Shown here: positions 22,101 to 35,040 of the stretch, one piece after another
How positions within the stretch are numbered: position 1 is the stretch's first letter
How the letters are laid out: each line of letters starts with the position of its first letter
Assembly: GCA_002633005.1 (NCBI GenBank)
Contig: NMRA01000441.1
Span: 15,995-79,994 of the forward strand
Length of the DNA stretch: 64,000 nt
Source: Phoronis australis
Taxonomy: Eukaryota > Phoronida > Phoronidae
Reading direction: 5' to 3'
Notes under the pieces: generated by a model
What the model was told of the DNA's origin: nothing
What the model saw: only the letters and a program-made list of their open reading frames with translations
Databases searched by the model: none
Position numbers and translations under genes: made by a program

Positions 22101-25100
22101 GGTGCTGTCAGGCCTAATGTGCTGGGGTCTCTGGTTTTCGAGTGAATTCACTCTGGGAAACTTGTCAGTTTGTATAGGGTTTTGGTGATAGGTAGTTTAC
22201 ATTTGGTCAGTTTTTGTGGAAATGGTAATTGAGTTTGATTTGTTTTGCAGCCATTTTTATTAGCAACAGTCACAAAGTCCGGTCATCTAGTGGTTCACGA
22301 ATTGGTCTTAAATGGGTGAGTAGATTGAATCTTTGTTGAGTGTGTTCTCTCTCAGCCACTTTGAGCAAAGATCGCTGCTGGAATTTTATTTGGCTGAATT
22401 TCACGTTAGGCTTCATGGCATTAGGTGGTGCTATTCACTGTATGGCAACATTCTCGAGTCCCCCACCTGAAAAACTGGTATCAAACCTGTAAGTGGCTAT
22501 TGCCCACTGTATTGTGTGTGGTACTTAGACACATGTCTCCGTGAACTCATTTCTGCTTTCCTGTTGATGCATTTAAGAACTGATTGTGGCAATTAGTTAG
22601 AGACAAGAATTCTAAAAGGCAACCATAGCCGGTGACTGAACTGGCGTCATTTGAAGGCAGTGTAGTCTAACGCAGTCAATTTTACTTTCTCACAGGAGGC
22701 GGAAGAAACCCGTAGAACCCAGTGTGATGATACAGGTGGCCACGCCCGGTGACGCAGACGACCTTCCTCGTCCGCTACCAGTGCTGGCTGTTTACCTTTG
22801 TGCTGACGTGGAGCAAAACCTGTTACTTTGCCATGGAAACTTTCTTAAGCCAACATTTGAAAAACTGGTTCGTAGGTTACTTGACATTGTACATTGTTGA
22901 CAAAATTTTAGTCTCTTCTGGTATTGTTTTTAAACAATTGTATGGAATTTCCAGGTCCAGAAATTATCCACTAATGATTGAAGCCTGCCACAAGGTTATA
23001 GTTGGGGTGGGGCAGTGGAGGGAGGGATTACCCTATTCGAAGGCAGAAGCATCTTTCCTTTTTTTAAAAGATTGAAGTTGTCAACTGATTGCTTGTCAGA
23101 TGTCTGATCTGACTTCGTGGGATTTGACATGGTATCTGCCTTCTCACCAAGAGCAGGTTATGTTGTGGCGTGCACTCTTCATCCATGGTGATTGGCTGTG
23201 AATAACCACAATGTTAGTGTTTTGCATAATTATTAAGTATTGCGAGTGCTTGAATTACTTAAAAATGGCTAATCGGACATCTTTGCGAATGCTCTTTAAG
23301 AGGCACCTTGTCTTCTGATCAGACGTTCTGCATTCTTAAAAAAATTGCAGATTCAGCCTACATCAGTGTTGAAATTTTCTTCTAAACTTTGTGTTATTTA
23401 ATTCATTTATAGCCCTACAAATCCGACCAATCAGAAGTCTGTTTAATACGAGACGATCCGACAAAGACCAGTGTGAGGATAGCGTCAGAGTCGGATGTGA
23501 GTAAGATCAAGACACCAGGGACCAGTAAAGACGTGACGGTACTCGCGCCTGGTCACATGGCCCCGAGTCGACCGTCAACGGAGGAGAGCGGCAAAAAGAA
23601 GAGCAAGAGGAAGTTGTCCTCTGCAGAGGTGGGGCATCATGGGAACAAATTTGAGGTTGATTTAGTCACTCTTGCCGTGGAATTAGAAATATACAGAGTA
23701 TAATTGCAAATGAAAGCTAAGCATGCCAAATGCAATAACAAAATATTTGACTCGGATTAAAGTGAACAGACAAATGTGGTTTTTGTTTGGAGTTCTTTAG
23801 TTGCACCTTTTCCAAAATGTATTTGTTTATTTCGAACACCTTTGCCATTTGTTCATAGTGGATGCTGTTTGGCTTCAGCTGGTGAAAGGGTTTGTGTGTT
23901 TTGACAGTTGTTTACCACCAAGCTGCTCACATTCTAGGAAAATTTGGGTTAATTTGCATTTGAAATGTAGCTTCAGTTCATCATCTTCAATACTTTGCCA
24001 AGTTTTCTACTATTTCTTTGACTGATGGTGAGGTATTTCTTGTGACCTGTGAAATGCCGTTGTCAATTACCTGACAACATGGGTGAGGTAACTCTGTGAC
24101 TGATGAAGTATCAACTTGAATAAGTTATACAAACTTAGGTTTTGTGTTGTTTGTGTACTTGTCAGATGTCTATGGAAGAGAGACTTAAGGCAATCGCTAT
24201 CGATAAGCCGGCTACAGAGGGCGCCGGTGGCATTCCCAAGGCTGACAACATGGCTGTGTTGCTTTCACAGGGTCTTCAGAGTCAGGATAAGAAGATTTTA
24301 AATGTAAGAATATCATGTATTCACGATTAGGTTTTACCGAATACTTATTATGTAAAGCAGAGTTTGTAATACTATCAGTTGACCTGAAAAATGGGATCAG
24401 GTTACACAGTCCATATTGTATGCACTATTTTGGTGGAAGCTTATGGTTCAACATGACCACATCACAATATTGTTTTGAAAATCTACAGTTATTGTTGTTG
24501 TCTGATTCATTACAATTAAGTTTTTCTCAGTTGCATTTCTTTATTCGTCCTTCCCATGCCAACGATGTGTTACTGCTGTGCTGTGGGCTGCTGCTCTGAC
24601 GTGAGAAAGTTAATAAACTAGACAAATACCTGTGGATGCTGGATGTGAAATTCTTTGCCTTCCCGACATCAAGGAGAGACACAAAAATGTGCCTGATTGC
24701 CAAAACGAGGTCACGCGCTTTCTTAACTCTGGTATAAATGAGAGTTCTACCGCCAGTAATGGGGTATGGTCCTATTGTATTGCGCTCGTTGAACTTTCCT
24801 AACTTGGACAGCCCCTAAGGTCACTTGCTTTCTTTTTTCAGAGTGTGCTACAGAACGCAAACGAGAAGACTATCCGTACGACCGTACGACGCCTGCCCAT
24901 ACCCGTCGTGGTGCCGCTGGTACACGAGCTGTCGAGGAGAATGCACGGGCACGCTCAGAGGTATGACAATGTTCTGAACAAAACACGCCTTTCAAATTCT
25001 TGATGCAGCAATGATTTTCAATTCTTTAATCTTTATTAAAGCAGAAAGGGGCCATTTCGGATGTTACTGAAGTACATACTCCTGGTTATCTTGGAAAAAA

Positions 25101-28100
25101 TCCTCACGAATTGCTGTTCCGTTTGGGTGTGTCTGAGCCGTGCAACGATATGAACCGATGCATTTGTCCCAGCATATGGCCCGCATCGTTGGTTCAGTGT
25201 TTATGTCATGTCCAGGCAGCAAACACAAATAACTGACGGGCTGCGTTTCAAAGCGAGTTGGGACATTGCATTTGCTCAGCTGCGGTGAATGCAGAGCTAA
25301 GATGCAAGCCTTTAGCCGGACTGATTGTGTCACTTTCTATTGTTCCAAGTATAGTAAGTATACACCAGGACAAGAGTAACGTCAAAAATGGTTGCTTTCC
25401 CATTTAAAGTTGCTGGTCAAATACTGTATTAAATGAGGTCTTGTTGAAACATGGTAAAAGTGCATCTTATAAGGATCTAATAGTAGTAAAAGTGCAACTG
25501 CTAAAGGTTATGATATTTGATCATAATGGGCACTCAACTGAACATTGGGTGTAGCCTGGTAGCGGTCTATGAGATTGCATAAAATACCTGTTTGAACTGA
25601 AATATCCATGTTTTCTGTCCTCAGATTTGTTGCGATCTACTGTTCAGTCTGTCAGTGCTCCATTTGGACGTTCCATAGTTCTGTGCTTCACACCTACGTG
25701 CCATCCTTGTTAACTCGTGTTACTGACTAATTGTGTTGTGCTTTCAGCGGCCACACGACAGTCAAGTGGATCAAAGCGGTACTCACGGTTCACACCTCTT
25801 ATCTGATGACGGTAATCCGTGTTTAAATATTTGTCACTAAGTAACACCGTGTCCGGTTGTCGGCTGTGAAAATATGTTCATGCAGCTGTGGATTGATTTT
25901 TAGCAAACCTGCCCAGCCCAAACTAATAACGCCATCTTGTGTTTGAGCACAGAACTAGCCTATTCACCATTGGGCTTTTGCTTCTGACTTAAAATAATGT
26001 CTACCTAAAAATTCCAATGTACTGGGCTTGATAGTTTCGCTTTTTGACATTAGAGACTTGTCAGTACTTCCAAGCCCAGAAATATTTTCAGTTTGAGTAA
26101 CATAGCAACGTATTATTTCAAATGAACTTGACGTTGAAAATGTACGAAGCTGGGTGGGTTTGGCTGTCATCAGCCATGATGTGCATGTAAGTTTCTTCTA
26201 CCGTAGTACATAAAGAAGCTAGTACCTGAGTTTGCTGTTCAATTGCGTCTTTAACAGACATTGATTACTCCTTAAAGATGACGTGTATGATGTGTGGAAC
26301 TCGTGGAGTTGGGCCAAGCTTGGGAGGTGTGACTACCGAGTCTTGTGTATTGCTCATGTTTTAGAAATTCGCAGCTAACCTCTAGTTGCTCATGCAGGCA
26401 TCTGCATATTCATTTTACACTTAATTTGCTCAACTGAAATGTTGTCATTAAGCAAGCAATTGCTCGAGTCTCATTCTTGTTGGAAGCAAAACTCGTAAAC
26501 ATGGTTTGTGGAATTCAAAATGCGGTCTATGCAATTGCATCTAATGAGAAGTGTAAACATAAAGATTCTATATGAATAAGTAACTCTTGAACCGGCGTTG
26601 AAATATAACCAGGTTCGAGACCTGGTAGAGGCAAAATTCTTTTCAAACTTATTTTCATGAGGTCACCTGTTGTGGCCAACAGGTGTCATGCAGACCAGAC
26701 TAAGAAATGTTTGCAAGTTTTAAGATTCCTTCCTTGACATCAAGATTTGACCCCATTATTGTTGCAGTTCCCTGAACTTGTTGATAGTCTCAGCGCCCTC
26801 TACCAGATGATGGACGCGCGAACAGCCATGTTGGGCAAGTTGTCAAAGCTTCAGGGAAAACTGGATCTCGTCGTCTCGCAGGTGATTGATTGTTTACTGC
26901 TTAATGTGAGCGTGGCTTCGTATTATTGGGGGAGGGGCTTGTATATCCGAGGCTGTAGACTGGCATTGGCTTTATGAAATGCCGTTAATTTTTACAGCCG
27001 TGTGTATTATTTTATGACATTTTGATTTGATTGGTCACTGATTAACGTCCTCTGGAAACGTTAATTTTATATCTTGTATGGTCGAGGATAACCATGGCCT
27101 CATCATGCTTGTCGTGTTTTGCTGAATCGTCACGTCTGTCAGATTATCATTAAGTAGGTTCAAGAAAAAGTTGTGCAGATTTGTTGGAATTTGTGGGAAG
27201 TTCATATGGCATTGGTTTGGATGGGAAAGGTAAAAATGTCTTACAGCCATTTGAATAATAGCAGGCACTTTCTGATCTAAAATTTTCATATTTACCACGA
27301 GAAGAGGTTTCGTGGGTTTTCAAGAAAAGTCCTTTAGTGGTCCATTTGTGCGTATCAGACTGTTAACATTATGTCTCCGTTTTTCCAGATAACCACACAA
27401 GAGACTGAAGAGGACAGTACAGGACTACAACCCATGTTAGTCTACCAAGATGGTGAGTTGTAGCCATGTGGTCTGGACTTGACCAGGCTAATTGTCTTGA
27501 GCTTGTGTGTGGGTAAATCTTGCAGAAGTTGGATCTTTGCCTGACTGGATTGTTTCAGTTCTTTTATGCAGGCGTAAGGTTTTGCCCGCTATGGTAACGT
27601 TATGTGTTTGGATCCGACTGCGGTGCGCGCGTGCTGTCTCTGATAAAAATGATTTACAAAGAGGATTGATGATTTTTGTCGAGTTCGTTATGCAGAAGTT
27701 ACACATCTTTGTGGAATTTTTGTTGAAAATGACCAGTGCGTTGTTGATGGGGACTCAGGGATGACGGAGTGGCATGCTTGCTTCTTCATGGAAGGCTGTT
27801 TTGTAATCAATACTGTGACATCATTGGCTTTCTGTGATAATTCTACAAATAAACATTTCTTGCTAGCTGTAGCTCTTGCCAGTCATAACAATGAAGCCAA
27901 CTTCCTGTTGGAGAAGCATACCTTGGAAATAAACCGTCACAAAATTGTGAATTTTCTACGATTTTTGCGTCTGGAGGTGAAAGTCAATGAGAATGTTTTG
28001 TGCCATACGTTTCAATAGAGCTATTCGTCTCAGTATCAGCTTTAGTGGTCCATCAAAACTAAAACAAGTGCGTTCAAACAGACTTCTTTCACACGTTTGC

Positions 28101-31100
28101 GAGCTTTAAGTTTGTTTGATAAAGTCAATACACGGCCTCCTTCAGAGGTTATTTACTCAAAATAGCCCCTATTCAGAGTGATATACTGCATGTGACCGCT
28201 GTGTATGTTGTTTCAGAGTCATCAGACGAAGATGCGTTGGTTGAAGACATGGTCACCAGTCATTCGGAGTCGGAGGTAAGCTCACCTTCAAATGATCTTC
28301 CACAGGAGGGCGGTTCAATCTTTCGCCATTCTGTGACTGTCTATGAAAAGCATTGTACAGTATGTGCTGCAGAACTATCTTACCATTTTATACTAACGAG
28401 AAGGTAGTTATAACGATGAGTCACTTTGCTGTTGAGATTGTTAATAAAGACTTTGAAGATCTGGGAGAACGCTGGTCGTTATTAGCCTCTCTGTAGTTTG
28501 GTATGATGTCACAAACCAGTTGGAGCAGAAAATCTTTTCATATTCGATTAACATCAATGTTTGCCTACTTAACTTCTACTGAAGTCCTTTTTTATGCGCC
28601 CACATATTTATATGTGGACGCATTATGCCGTCATCTCTGTCCGTCCGTCCGTCCGGGCGGCGTCCGTCCGGCGTCCGCTGCTCTATCTCCAAAACCCTTT
28701 GACATACGTTCATGAAATTTGGCACATATGTTCCATTCATGAATGGGACGGCATGTGCGAACTTTCGGACGGATCCGACTACCGGTGTGCCCCCTAGTGG
28801 CAATTTTAGTTTTTTACGCTTACCTTTGTATCTTCAAAAGTCCTGAACGGATTTTCATGAAATTTGGTATGTAGGCACCTAGTAGTGAGATGACGCTATC
28901 CTGCCGTTTTCGGATGGATTCGACATAGTTTGCGCCACCTAGTGGCCATTTTTACTGTTTTCGAGTCTGTTTTTGTGCTTCCACCCCTCTATCAACCAAA
29001 CCGCTCAAAGGATGATTGTGAAAATTGGCATGTATGTGCTTACTATGTAGAGGACGGTTGACGATGATTTTCCGACGATTTCGACTACTGTGGCGCCTCC
29101 TAGTGGCAGTTTTGTTTTTTTTGCGCCTATGGCTGTATCTCCTAAACCGTTTGCAGGATCTTTACGAAATTGTGTAAGTATATTTATATGATGTTAACAA
29201 CGGAAGATGACGACTTTTGGACGGATCCGACTACCGGTGTGCCCCCTAGTGGCAATTTTAATTTTTTTACGCTTACCTTTGTATCTTCACAAGTCCTTAT
29301 TGGATTTTCATGAAATTTGGTATGTAGGCACCTATTAGTGAGATGACGCTATCCTCCCGTTTTCAGATGGATTCGACATAGTTTGCGCCACCTAGTGGCC
29401 ATTTTTAGTGTTTTCGAGTCTGTTTTTGTGCGTCCACCCCTCTATCAACCAAACCGATCAAAGGATGATTGTGAAAATTGGCATGTATATGCTTACTATG
29501 TAGAGGATGGTTGACGATGATTTTCCGACGATTTCGACTACTGTGGCGCCTCCTAGTGGCAGTTTTGTTTTTTTGCGCCTATGGCTGTATCTCCTAAACC
29601 GTTCGCAGGATCTTTACAAATTGTGTAAGTATATTTATATGATGTTAACAACGGAAGATGACGACTTTTGGTCGGATCCGACTACCGGTGTGCCCCCTAG
29701 TGGCAATTTTAGTTTTTTACGCTTACCTTTGTATCTTCAAAAGTATTGAACGGATTTTCATGAAATTTGGTATGTAGGCACCTATTAGTGAGATGACGCT
29801 ATCCTACTGTTTTCAGATGGATTCGACGTAGTTTGCGCCACCTAGTGGCCATTTTTACTGTTTTCGAGTCTGTATTTTTGCGTCCACCCCTCTATCAACC
29901 AAACCGCTCAAAGGATGATTGTGAAAATTGGCGTGTATGTGCTTACTATAAGGAAGACAGCTGACAATGATTTTCAGACGATTTGGACTACTGTGGCGCC
30001 TCCTAGTGGCAGTTTTGTTTTTTTGCGCCCATGGCTGTATCTCCCAAACCGTTTGCAGGATCTTTACTAAATTTAGCAAGTGTATTTATGTGATGTTGAC
30101 AACGGACGATGACGACTTTAGGATGATTCTGATTACCGGTATGCCTCTAGTGGCAATTTTAGTATTTGCCTCTAGTGGCAATTTTAGTATTTTACATTGA
30201 CCTCTGTATTTTCATAGGTCTTCAGGTGTATACTTTGTGTTACTTCGTGACTGTGAAGGAAAAGTTCCAAGTAGAAATTTGTTTCTGGCATTCTAATGCT
30301 GTGCTAATCTCGTATGTTGGTAAATTTGTTTTTAATTCTATGTTTCTGTGGTGCTTTAAGCAACTGGTGTATAGGATGTGCTTGTATTATGAAGATTACT
30401 CACATTTTGCCCCTAGCCTATTGAGGAGACAATGACCATGCCTTTCCATTTTGCAAAGTATGCCCTCTACTGGCCACTTTATGGTACCAATAAACAACCC
30501 TAGAAGGATACCGTATGCGGTGCAATTGTGGGCGCATTTCAACGCTCCGCATTGCTCTTGTTCTCGCATTTGCTCGCATTGGTATGAAGAATGTTGCGTG
30601 ATCCGAACAATATCTCGTCAAGGCCCTTAATTTCTTCAGATTTTTCTGCCAGAACTGCTGGAAAACACAACCCTCTTGTGACGCCATGTCTGTTCATGGA
30701 GTTTTCTATCTAAAGTGCTAGACCTCTTCTCCCACACCTGTAACGTTTTCGTGAAGGTCTTGTTCATTGCTTACAAATGGTGTGTGGCAAACGTAATGCC
30801 CGCACTCAAATACTTTTTTTCCCTGGTTACATGCTCTCTTGGCCAAGAATGCATTTTTGCTGCAATATATTCAGTGAGTGAAGAAGTGTAGTGGCAGTAA
30901 AGGGCGACGTTATGCCTGGTAAAAGGTCCCAGGACTTCTGTTGTTGTATCCTGTGCAGGGTGCTGTTATTTAAGGTTATGTTGGACATTATCCACGTGTC
31001 GGTGTATTTAATTGCCAAATACCTACAAAACTATAGATCTTAACTCTGTAAAAGTGTTTCTTTTCTGAAAGTGAAAAGCCTATTGAATGTGAATTTTGAC

Positions 31101-31832
31101 TTTATACCAATCTTTTATTAATTGGATCGTGTCACCTTGTATTTTTGTAAATTTGGCGAAAAAAGCAAGGCACGTCCATAGCAAAACTACGATATCAATA
31201 ACATGACCTAATTTTGTTTGATGTAAACGTACAAGGTGAAATCTGAGAAGACGCTGTTACACTTGTCTAAATGATCATTTTGTTTTCATTTGGAGCAGTT
31301 CTTTGAGTTTCCTGCAGAACATTAAAGGTGCATATGTGAATATGCAAGTGAAGTACTAATTTACAAAACAACCCTGGATCCTCCAGTGTGCTGAAAACCA
31401 GCTATGATTACAATCACATGAAAGTCTCATGTTGCGAAACAATTTTCATGTAAATAAGTATGGTAATATTTCATCGTTTACCCAATGAAACAAGGCAGAG
31501 TTTTTATTGTTAGTTTAAATCAATATCAAGTAACGATTGGGTAATGTTTGGAATTACTGGTTTTTTTATATGTTCACACTTGTGTATCATTTGTGGTGTT
31601 TTCTTTAAAACCGCAATTTATTAAAAAATTGTGTTTTTCCCCGATTATACTTGTACACTCAGTTCTCCTGGAAGTCGCTAGGTGGCGCTTGCTACAAATT
31701 CAAATTTACACGGTTTTAATGGCACGTAGCATCTTTAAGTTTGTGTTGTTCTGATCCTAGGATAACTGGAACGTGTCTGACATGGAAACCAACGATGTTG
31801 AAACGGATGGCGATTCCACTGACAGTGACTGA
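13104..31832 (+). CDS. WDR43: WDR43 (UTP5 homologue), nucleolar WD40 ribosome-biogenesis protein
   Basis: Component of the small-subunit processome (UTP-A subcomplex) acting in nucleolar pre-18S rRNA processing. Coding exons: 13104-13280, 16983-17117, 18110-18235, 18893-19013, 19687-19829, 21179-21281, 22251-22315, 22696-22867, 23413-23628, 24166-24303, 24842-24960, 25748-25811, 26768-26881, 27389-27452, 28217-28275, 31761-31832; about 628 aa (human about 677). WD40 repeats fill exons 1-8 ([40 protein letters not shown]). Exon 2 carries a basic PKKKKRKK, a likely nuclear localisation signal. Exons 10-13 form the Utp12 domain ([14 protein letters not shown] to LDLVVSQ). The tail is acidic ([10 protein letters not shown], then [13 protein letters not shown]). 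All junctions are in phase except exon 3/4, which is one base out of frame. The start is the first ATG of the WD40-coding exon, in good context (AAAATGG). Confidence 0.95.
13461..14294. other. Assembly gap (834 N) in WDR43 intron 1
   Basis: The gap starts directly after a C12 homopolymer, a plausible cause of the break. Exons 1 and 2 join in phase and align continuously with the known protein, so no coding exon appears to be missing here. Confidence 0.95.
14905..14968 (+). repeat. tRNA-derived SINE head, copy 1
   Basis: A box-like TGAATGGTTAGCATGC with a D-arm (GCTGAATGGTTAGC type) and a B box GGTTCGATTCT are spaced as in a tRNA gene. The acceptor and T stems do not pair, so it is not a functional tRNA. 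Homologous to 16106-16170, including the preceding ATATGAG block. Confidence 0.6.
15086..15893. repeat. Inverted repeat pair within intron 1
   Basis: Segment 15086-15182 (containing GGTAATTGTTTACAAG and CATATGATTTTGGTATCG) recurs inverted at 15797-15893 at roughly 85-90% identity by eye. It belongs to the same repeat family as the two tRNA-like heads on either side, so this is probably two oppositely oriented copies of one SINE body. Confidence 0.65.
16106..16170 (+). repeat. tRNA-derived SINE head, copy 2
   Basis: TGAATGGTTAGCACGC (A box) and GGTTCGATTCC (perfect B box) in tRNA-like spacing. The T stem does not close, so this is a SINE head or tRNA pseudogene. Confidence 0.6.
20191..21031. 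mobile_element. 841-bp TIR element with TTA target duplication
   Basis: TIRs start GGGCTGTTCCAG (20191) and end CTGGAACAGCCC (21020-21031). The inverted similarity extends about 40 bp through a GTGTGGGAGGGGGGG tract. TTA flanks both ends (20188-20190 and 21032-21034). A 3-bp TTA duplication with GGG-starting TIRs points to the PIF/Harbinger superfamily. No transposase ORF, hence non-autonomous. It lies in WDR43 intron 5. Confidence 0.8.
28594..30537. repeat. TIR-bounded nested tandem repeat in WDR43 intron 15
   Basis: The region opens with ATGCGCCCACA and closes with TGTGGGCGCAT at 30527-30537 (30526 is also T). Inside are about three and a half tandem copies of a 451-452 bp unit (unit anchors at 28787, 29239, 29690, 30141). 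Each unit is itself three diverged subunits of 145-160 bp, each marked by a CCTAGTGGC word. The 5' part has a small hairpin (CCACATATTTATATGTGG) and a TCCG run. No protein is encoded; short ORFs inside are repeat translations. Confidence 0.85.
28787..30181 (-). promoter_or_regulatory. Array of eleven CTCF-like motifs
   Basis: Words of the form GCCACTAGGKGGC on the minus strand occur at 28787-28802, 28932-28947, 29092-29108, 29239-29254, 29385-29400, 29545-29561, 29690-29705, 29835-29850, 29995-30011, 30141-30155 and 30167-30181. They resemble the CTCF core (CCACNAGGKGGCRS). All point the same way and form the most conserved part of each tandem subunit. Binding is inference. Confidence 0.4.
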
Positions 31833-34402
31833 ACAGAGGTCTGCTGGAGCAAAGAGAAAGCAAGAATTCCCACAAAGCCTTTTTGGAATGACCTGTACAT
31901 TGACTCACTGCAGTTGCACACTTATGAGGTCAATTCTTGTTTAGTTGAATTGAGTTCAGAAGAGAACCCTATACACTGAATGCCTCGGTGTCACCACTGC
32001 AACTGGTGGTGTTAGAAAAATGTGCCGAGATGTGTTGGTGGGGTATTTAGATGTACTGACTACACTCTTATCGGGAGACTTTGGCATTCTTGTGATAATC
32101 TAGACGTATTAGGCAGGAAAGGTGTCTGAGCCATCGGAATGGGGAATTTTGCTATGAGAGCATTATTTGCGAATTAAATTGGCCTCGAATGGGTTATAAA
32201 ATGTTGTATGTGCTTGAGATTATTCACACACCCAATGAATGTTGTATTTACTGGGTGAACGTTCATCAAATAATTGTCAGAATTTTAAGTGGTTTTCTTA
32301 AGTACGTAATAAGGACGACTCGATAAAAGAGTTGAATGGAAATGGTGTTGCTCAAACAAGCCATATATAGGTCAACATTTTTTATGGTCATAAATCAGAT
32401 CTCACCCGTGTACCTCTCAAGATAGACTGATGAGTCATGTTCTCCGGACTCTTCTCCTGTAAAACAATGAAATGTAATGTCAAGTGAGCACAAACATGTT
32501 ATCACAGCTGAAGTATGTCATCAACTCAGGTGCTTACGTCAATGTCCTCTCACCTGTGAGATTAGAGGTGATAGTGAACATATGTGCATGTATTTTTTAC
32601 TAATATGGTCAGATTTCGTGTTTGCTTTTCAATGATTGGTTTTTGAGTGAATTCATTTCAAATTTATCAGTCCGCTTTAAGTAGTCTGTGTCAAGCCGCA
32701 AATGTGTTAATATTTTGCAATCAGGGGAGAGTTGGGTCTAGGTTTTTGGGGAGGGGGAGGGTCGGGTCCATAACACTGAGAAGAGATTAGCCAAGAGCTG
32801 TGTCTCTTTTTTGCCTAGTCCAGATGTTTTCATACCAACTCAGCTGAATGCAACAGTCTCGTACATGTAAGTCGAGATTAAGCCTGTAAGATTTTGTTCT
32901 GCTCAAAGCGATGGCTTGGTATGGAAATTCGTTTAATTGGGTTCAAAAGCAAACACTCCATTGGCCCTACCCTGCCTCCCTGTACCCCCTGGCGTCCATC
33001 TTTATAATTACACACCCTTGAAATTTCGCACATTTTTGCCTGTTTTCAGTGGTTGAGTTCATTGGGAGAAGGGGTGTCCTTACCCAACCACACCTTACTA
33101 TGGACTAGTTCATGATTTTATGCCTTGTAAATTGTTACTAAGGTACCCTATAAATTTGTGGTTATTGTTGTTGGCTACCTAATTTCTGTCCCTGAGACAA
33201 TTGGTGGCGGAATATCTGTGCAATAGATCCGTGCAAAGGGATTAGGAAAAAAGATTTTGTTGCAGAATTCTCGGAATAGGTGACTATGACGTACGTTCAG
33301 GCCTTTTTTATTTTTATTTCATAATTAGAAGGTGTAATGGTTGCTCATCATGTATGCCTATTTTTTGTAATTCATGTGTTTATGAACTGAGAGCGTTTTC
33401 ATAGTATCATCTGTGTTTCCAAACTTTCCATGTTTGATGGAATGTAATTAATGGTGACTTGTATGGGTATTGTTCCCAGACCTACAATTCGTTGGGGGTC
33501 GTCTATTGAAGTTCATGTCCTGTAGGTGGAAATTGAGTGGTTTCATCAGTTAAGAGAGGGGTTGAGAGCTTGGGGTGGGAAAATCGAGCCCAGTCTCAAA
33601 ATACTGTGCAGTTAGTTCTTGATACAATATGTATTACAGCCCTGGTCATTCTTGTATTGCAGCTCTTGTTGAGTTCGAATGTCCTACCTGTTGATGTTCC
33701 TGGTATCCTAAATGGTTGCGTTCGAGTTTTTTTTTTTTTTTTTTTTTTTTTGGCTTTCGCAAAAAGTGCATCTTTTTAACTATTCTACACTAGATCGTGT
33801 GGTTATATGTTGACCCATTCAGGGCATGTGACTACCAAAGTTTACTTGAGACTCCATTCAAGAATTGACCAATCACATGACCTGAAATTGAAAACTACAC
33901 CTGGTGCATCATGTTATTCATTGAAAGTGAAGTTTGGCAGTCCCTGGCAGTTGCTGGCCGGAGTCTGGCAGTCGCTGGCCCGCGTCTGGTTGTTATAGTA
34001 CACACTCAGATAGCCCAAGTTACAAATCATGAAGACAGTAAAAATGAGAGGGGACAGTGGTCTTTCTAAAACAGGAGTTTAGAATGACTGCTTCTACAAG
34101 GGCCTGATACTAGGTGAACGGTAATAGTGTGATGCGCTTAAGTTCCCTCTGTAGCAATCTGCGCTCAGTGTTTGATAGCGTTGGGTGTGGGGTTTTTGAC
34201 CTGGAAGCTAAGAATGTTGAAAAAAATCAAGAAAATTTATGAACTCTTGCAATGATGGGTTTGCAGATTCTGCAATTTTATTACCTAGCTAATGTGGGTA
34301 ATTTTTGAAGATATACCTCTGTTGCCAGTTGTATTTGTGATGTACAAAGTTGTATAAAGTATAATCATGTCGGAACATGTTTTCCGAAGTAAATTTTATG
34401 CA
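31833..34402 (+). other. Probable WDR43 3' UTR
   Basis: No coding exon is recognised on either strand between the WDR43 stop and the first good polyadenylation signal. A T25 homopolymer lies at 33727-33751, and a two-copy 21-bp repeat (TGGCAGT-TGGCC type) at about 33940-33990. Confidence 0.4.
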
Positions 34403-34408
34403 AATAAA
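34403..34408 (+). terminator. Candidate WDR43 polyadenylation signal
   Basis: AATAAA followed about 25-60 bases later by a GT-rich tract (TTTTGTTTGTGCGTGCG), the expected arrangement for cleavage near 34425. This implies a 3' UTR of about 2.6 kb; an earlier non-canonical signal cannot be excluded. Confidence 0.45.
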
Positions 34409-34869
34409 TTAGGCCAACTTAAAATATTTTGGTTTTGTTTGTGCGTGCGTTAGTGCTCTAGCGTGTGTGATTTGAAGCGCCGTGCGTGGTAAATAAAATC
34501 TATTCGAATTGGTCGAGAGAGTGGTGTAGAAGTAGAGAACTTATAGTAAGTGTACATGCACAATGGTTTTCCTAACTGCAGAATATGGTCATGAGATGAA
34601 GCAATTGGATACGATATTTATTTTTCTTCGTGTTTGTGGTAGTTGTCTGAAGATTTTACAATTTTACGGTGTGAAGAGTACCTTTTTGCCAAGGTTAGAA
34701 TCCCTTGATTGACTAAAAGCATTAATTGTAGATCCATAAAACTATATAATTTAATGTTGAACTCGTTGCTGGTCCCAAGATCTTTTATGCACGGAAACAA
34801 TGCCCCGGTTTTCCTTTATGTCGTGTGGGCTTTGCGTTGTGTGATCAACGATTTTATAATGTAGTTTCT

Positions 34870-35040
34870 TGCGCGCACCCAGGAAGGGTTCGAATGAGCC
34901 CCNCCCCCCCCCCCCCCGAAAGACACGTAGTCCGAGAAAATGGGACAAATGTCCACACTAAATGAGCGCAATTCACAGTGGTGCTCGGGGTTTTTTTCGT
35001 TGTAGTCCACCCACTCGTTTGATATCAAAAGGTCCACAAC
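34870..35040 (-). repeat. G-tract repeat family E, copy 3
   Basis: Reads on the minus strand as the same series of blocks as copy 1 (GAGTGGGTGGACTAC, CACCACTGTGAATTGCGC, TTTTCTCGGACT, poly-G, GGGTGCGCGC). A single N (34903) interrupts its C tract. Confidence 0.6.

Noticed and set aside
26609-26625. CCAGGTTCGAGACCTGG, a perfect tRNA T-arm
   Set aside because: No D arm, anticodon arm or matching 5' acceptor strand lies upstream at tRNA spacing, so it is a chance or relict palindrome.
29507-30200. ORFs within the 28.6-30.5 kb array
   Set aside because: They repeat with the tandem unit and shift frame between units; translations of satellite-like DNA.
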